From assembly GCA_900317685.1 (NCBI GenBank), contig ONHQ01000005.1, forward strand, positions 1 through 64,000: DNA of 64,000 nucleotides, read 5' to 3'. Below, piece after piece: positions 62,928 through 64,000 of the stretch. Source of the stretch: an uncultured Prevotella sp. Its GTDB lineage: Bacteria; Bacteroidota; Bacteroidia; Bacteroidales; Bacteroidaceae. The notes under the pieces were generated by a model, which saw only the letters and a list, made by a program, of their open reading frames with translations, was not told the DNA's origin and searched no databases. Made by a program: the position numbers and the translations under genes. Within the stretch, counting starts at the first letter, position 1. Every line of letters begins with the position of its first letter.

Positions 62928-63487
62928 CTAAATTATCAGCGAATGAGAAAACAATCAGCGATTTTTTTCGATGTGAAATAAAATGTTAGTTACCAAACAG
63001 ACGGTTATCCAGTTAAATGAATTGGATGACCAACTTTAAAGCTCGCTGGTTTATGGGAGAATATCAAATGAGTATCGTATGTAATCTATCTATTCGTTTA
63101 TATTCTTAATGTCATCTCACTCAGTTGGCACGTTTAATGAAAACTCATTTTGGTTAAAGACAAAAAAAACGACAAAAAGGCACCGTGAAACATTCACCTT
63201 CCAGAGAGAAAAATATTGTGAAACATCTCTGATGGTCATAAAAAGCAAAGCGGATGTAATCATCAGACGTTTCTGATGCTGTCAGAAACGGTTTCTGATG
63301 CGCTCATCTTTGGTTTTTGATAGTCTCATCTTTGGCTTTTGATAGCCGCAAAGTCCGTTTCTGGCTGCTCTATATACGTGAAAAGGTGGCTACAAAATCA
63401 CTCGATTCTACTAAACCATTGATTACCAATGGTTTATAAAAATCTATTGAAACTCTCGAAAATCGGGACAAGGATGGTCATGAACGA
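62928..63487. other. intergenic region with repeats, no gene seen
   Basis: About 560 bases without a convincing gene. It has two GTGAAACAT copies (near 63185 and 63219), an inverted repeat at 63268-63290 and a 22-bp tandem repeat at 63303-63346. Confidence 0.65.
63268..63346. repeat. inverted repeat followed by two tandem 22-bp repeats
   Basis: CGTTTCTGA (63268-63276) and TCAGAAACG (63282-63290) are perfect arms around TGCTG. CTCATCTTTGG(T/C)TTTTGATAG then occurs twice in tandem (63303-63324, 63325-63346). TGATGCTGTCA is shared with the repeat region near 24261. Confidence 0.8.
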
Positions 63488-63516
63488 AAAAAACGCCGCT
63501 ATGAGTGGCGTTTTTT
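63488..63516 (-). terminator. rho-independent terminator of the glutamate dehydrogenase gene
   Basis: AAAAAACGCC (63488-63497) pairs with GGCGTTTTTT (63507-63516), with further pairing in the loop. The T-run lies on both strands, so it works in both directions. Confidence 0.9.
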
Positions 63517-63546
63517 ATCAGTTTTCTTAACATGCAAGCAGGTAAC

Positions 63547-64000
63547 TTACACGATGCCCTGGGCCATCATAGCCTTGGCTACCTTCAAGAAACCGGCTAC
63601 GTTGGCACCCTTGACATAGTTGACATAGCCGTCGGCCTCAGTACCATACTTCACACACTCGGCGTGGATGGAGTTCATGATACTATGGAGTTTCTCGTCA
63701 ACTTCCTCGCGGCTCCACTTCAGTCGCTCGGAGTTCTGCGTCATCTCCAAACCAGAGACTGCCACACCACCGGCGTTGCTGGCCTTGCCCGGGCAGTAGA
63801 GGATCTTGCTGTCCTGGAAGACTTTCACAGCCTCAGGTGTTGACGGCATGTTGGCACCTTCGCTCACAGCGATGACACCATTGGCGACCAGTGTCTTGGC
63901 AGCCTCGCCGTCGATCTCGTTCTGCGTAGCGCAGGGTGTGGCGATGTCGGCCTTTTCGCCCCATGGTTTGGCACCGGCTACGTATTTAGCTGTCGGATAC
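63547..64000 (-). CDS. gdhA: NAD(P)-specific glutamate dehydrogenase, 3' part
   Basis: The reading frame stays open to the window edge, so the 5' two-thirds is outside. The visible 151 residues match the C-terminal dehydrogenase domain of hexameric GdhA: DIATPCATQNEIDGEAAKTL, SEGANMPSTPEA, ILYCPGKASNAGGVAVSGLE and a final GFLKVAKAMMAQGIV. The enzyme interconverts glutamate with 2-oxoglutarate and ammonium. A terminator follows 30 bases after the stop. Confidence 0.92.
   Translation of the reverse strand, partial: YPTAKYVAGAKPWGEKADIATPCATQNEIDGEAAKTLVANGVIAVSEGANMPSTPEAVKVFQDSKILYCPGKASNAGGVAVSGLEMTQNSERLKWSREEVDEKLHSIMNSIHAECVKYGTEADGYVNYVKGANVAGFLKVAKAMMAQGIV

Overview
The window looks like a chromosome segment of a Prevotellaceae bacterium (Prevotella in the broad sense; Bacteroidales). 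The reasons are SusC/SusD pairs, a hybrid two-component sensor fused to an AraC output domain, lipoproteins with acidic residues after the lipid cysteine, promoters with the Bacteroidetes -7 box TAnnTTTG, and little sign of Shine-Dalgarno sequences. I cannot fix the species from sequence alone. No rRNA, tRNA, CRISPR array or intact insertion sequence was seen.

Layout. 1-2.95 kb: a DUF6377-type membrane regulator, then a decayed SDR dehydrogenase and AraC regulator fused by deletion, and a 20-bp tandem repeat. 2.95-4.9 kb: a BASS-family transporter facing a short FMN-dependent alpha-hydroxy-acid dehydrogenase. 5.0-9.5 kb: an arsenic operon arsC-arsR-(thioredoxin-like)-arsD-arsA-acr3 with a palindrome over the first promoter, a second related promoter inside, and an ArsD with a repeated CCC tail. 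9.7-19.9 kb: an EamA exporter, an OmpR-type two-component system, a split chromate transporter pair, and an HME-RND tripartite metal efflux system (TolC, adaptor, pump) followed by a small HMA-like periplasmic protein without metal-binding cysteines.

20.1-45.3 kb: a large polysaccharide utilisation locus for xylan. A hybrid sensor is followed by susC-susD-susC-susD, an outer-membrane lipoprotein, a GH10-like lipoprotein that has lost both catalytic glutamates, and a GH98 enzyme, ending in a strong terminator. Next come divergent GH115 (alpha-glucuronidase) and GH29 genes. The order matches the xus cluster described in Prevotella and Bacteroides xylan degraders, but the GH10 member appears to be a binding protein and GH98 is the only endo-acting enzyme here, which suggests a branched glucuronoarabinoxylan target. 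A TGCAACA half-site pair spaced 22 bp lies upstream of both the sensor gene and the first susC and is a candidate operator.

45.5-52.8 kb: a second SusC/SusD locus (minus strand) with a zinc metallohydrolase lipoprotein and a DUF4302 lipoprotein; its substrate is not evident. 53.0-53.8 kb: a decayed remnant of a third susC locus that still has a promoter and a terminator. 53.9-64 kb: housekeeping genes, all on the minus strand: a DedA/YqaA protein, a membrane protein, purD, an S28-like and a DPP-IV-like S9 peptidase overlapping each other and an RNA methyltransferase gene, cysE, and the 3' part of glutamate dehydrogenase. Short intergenic repeats, notably a TATATATAATAAGGTGTA motif, recur across the window.
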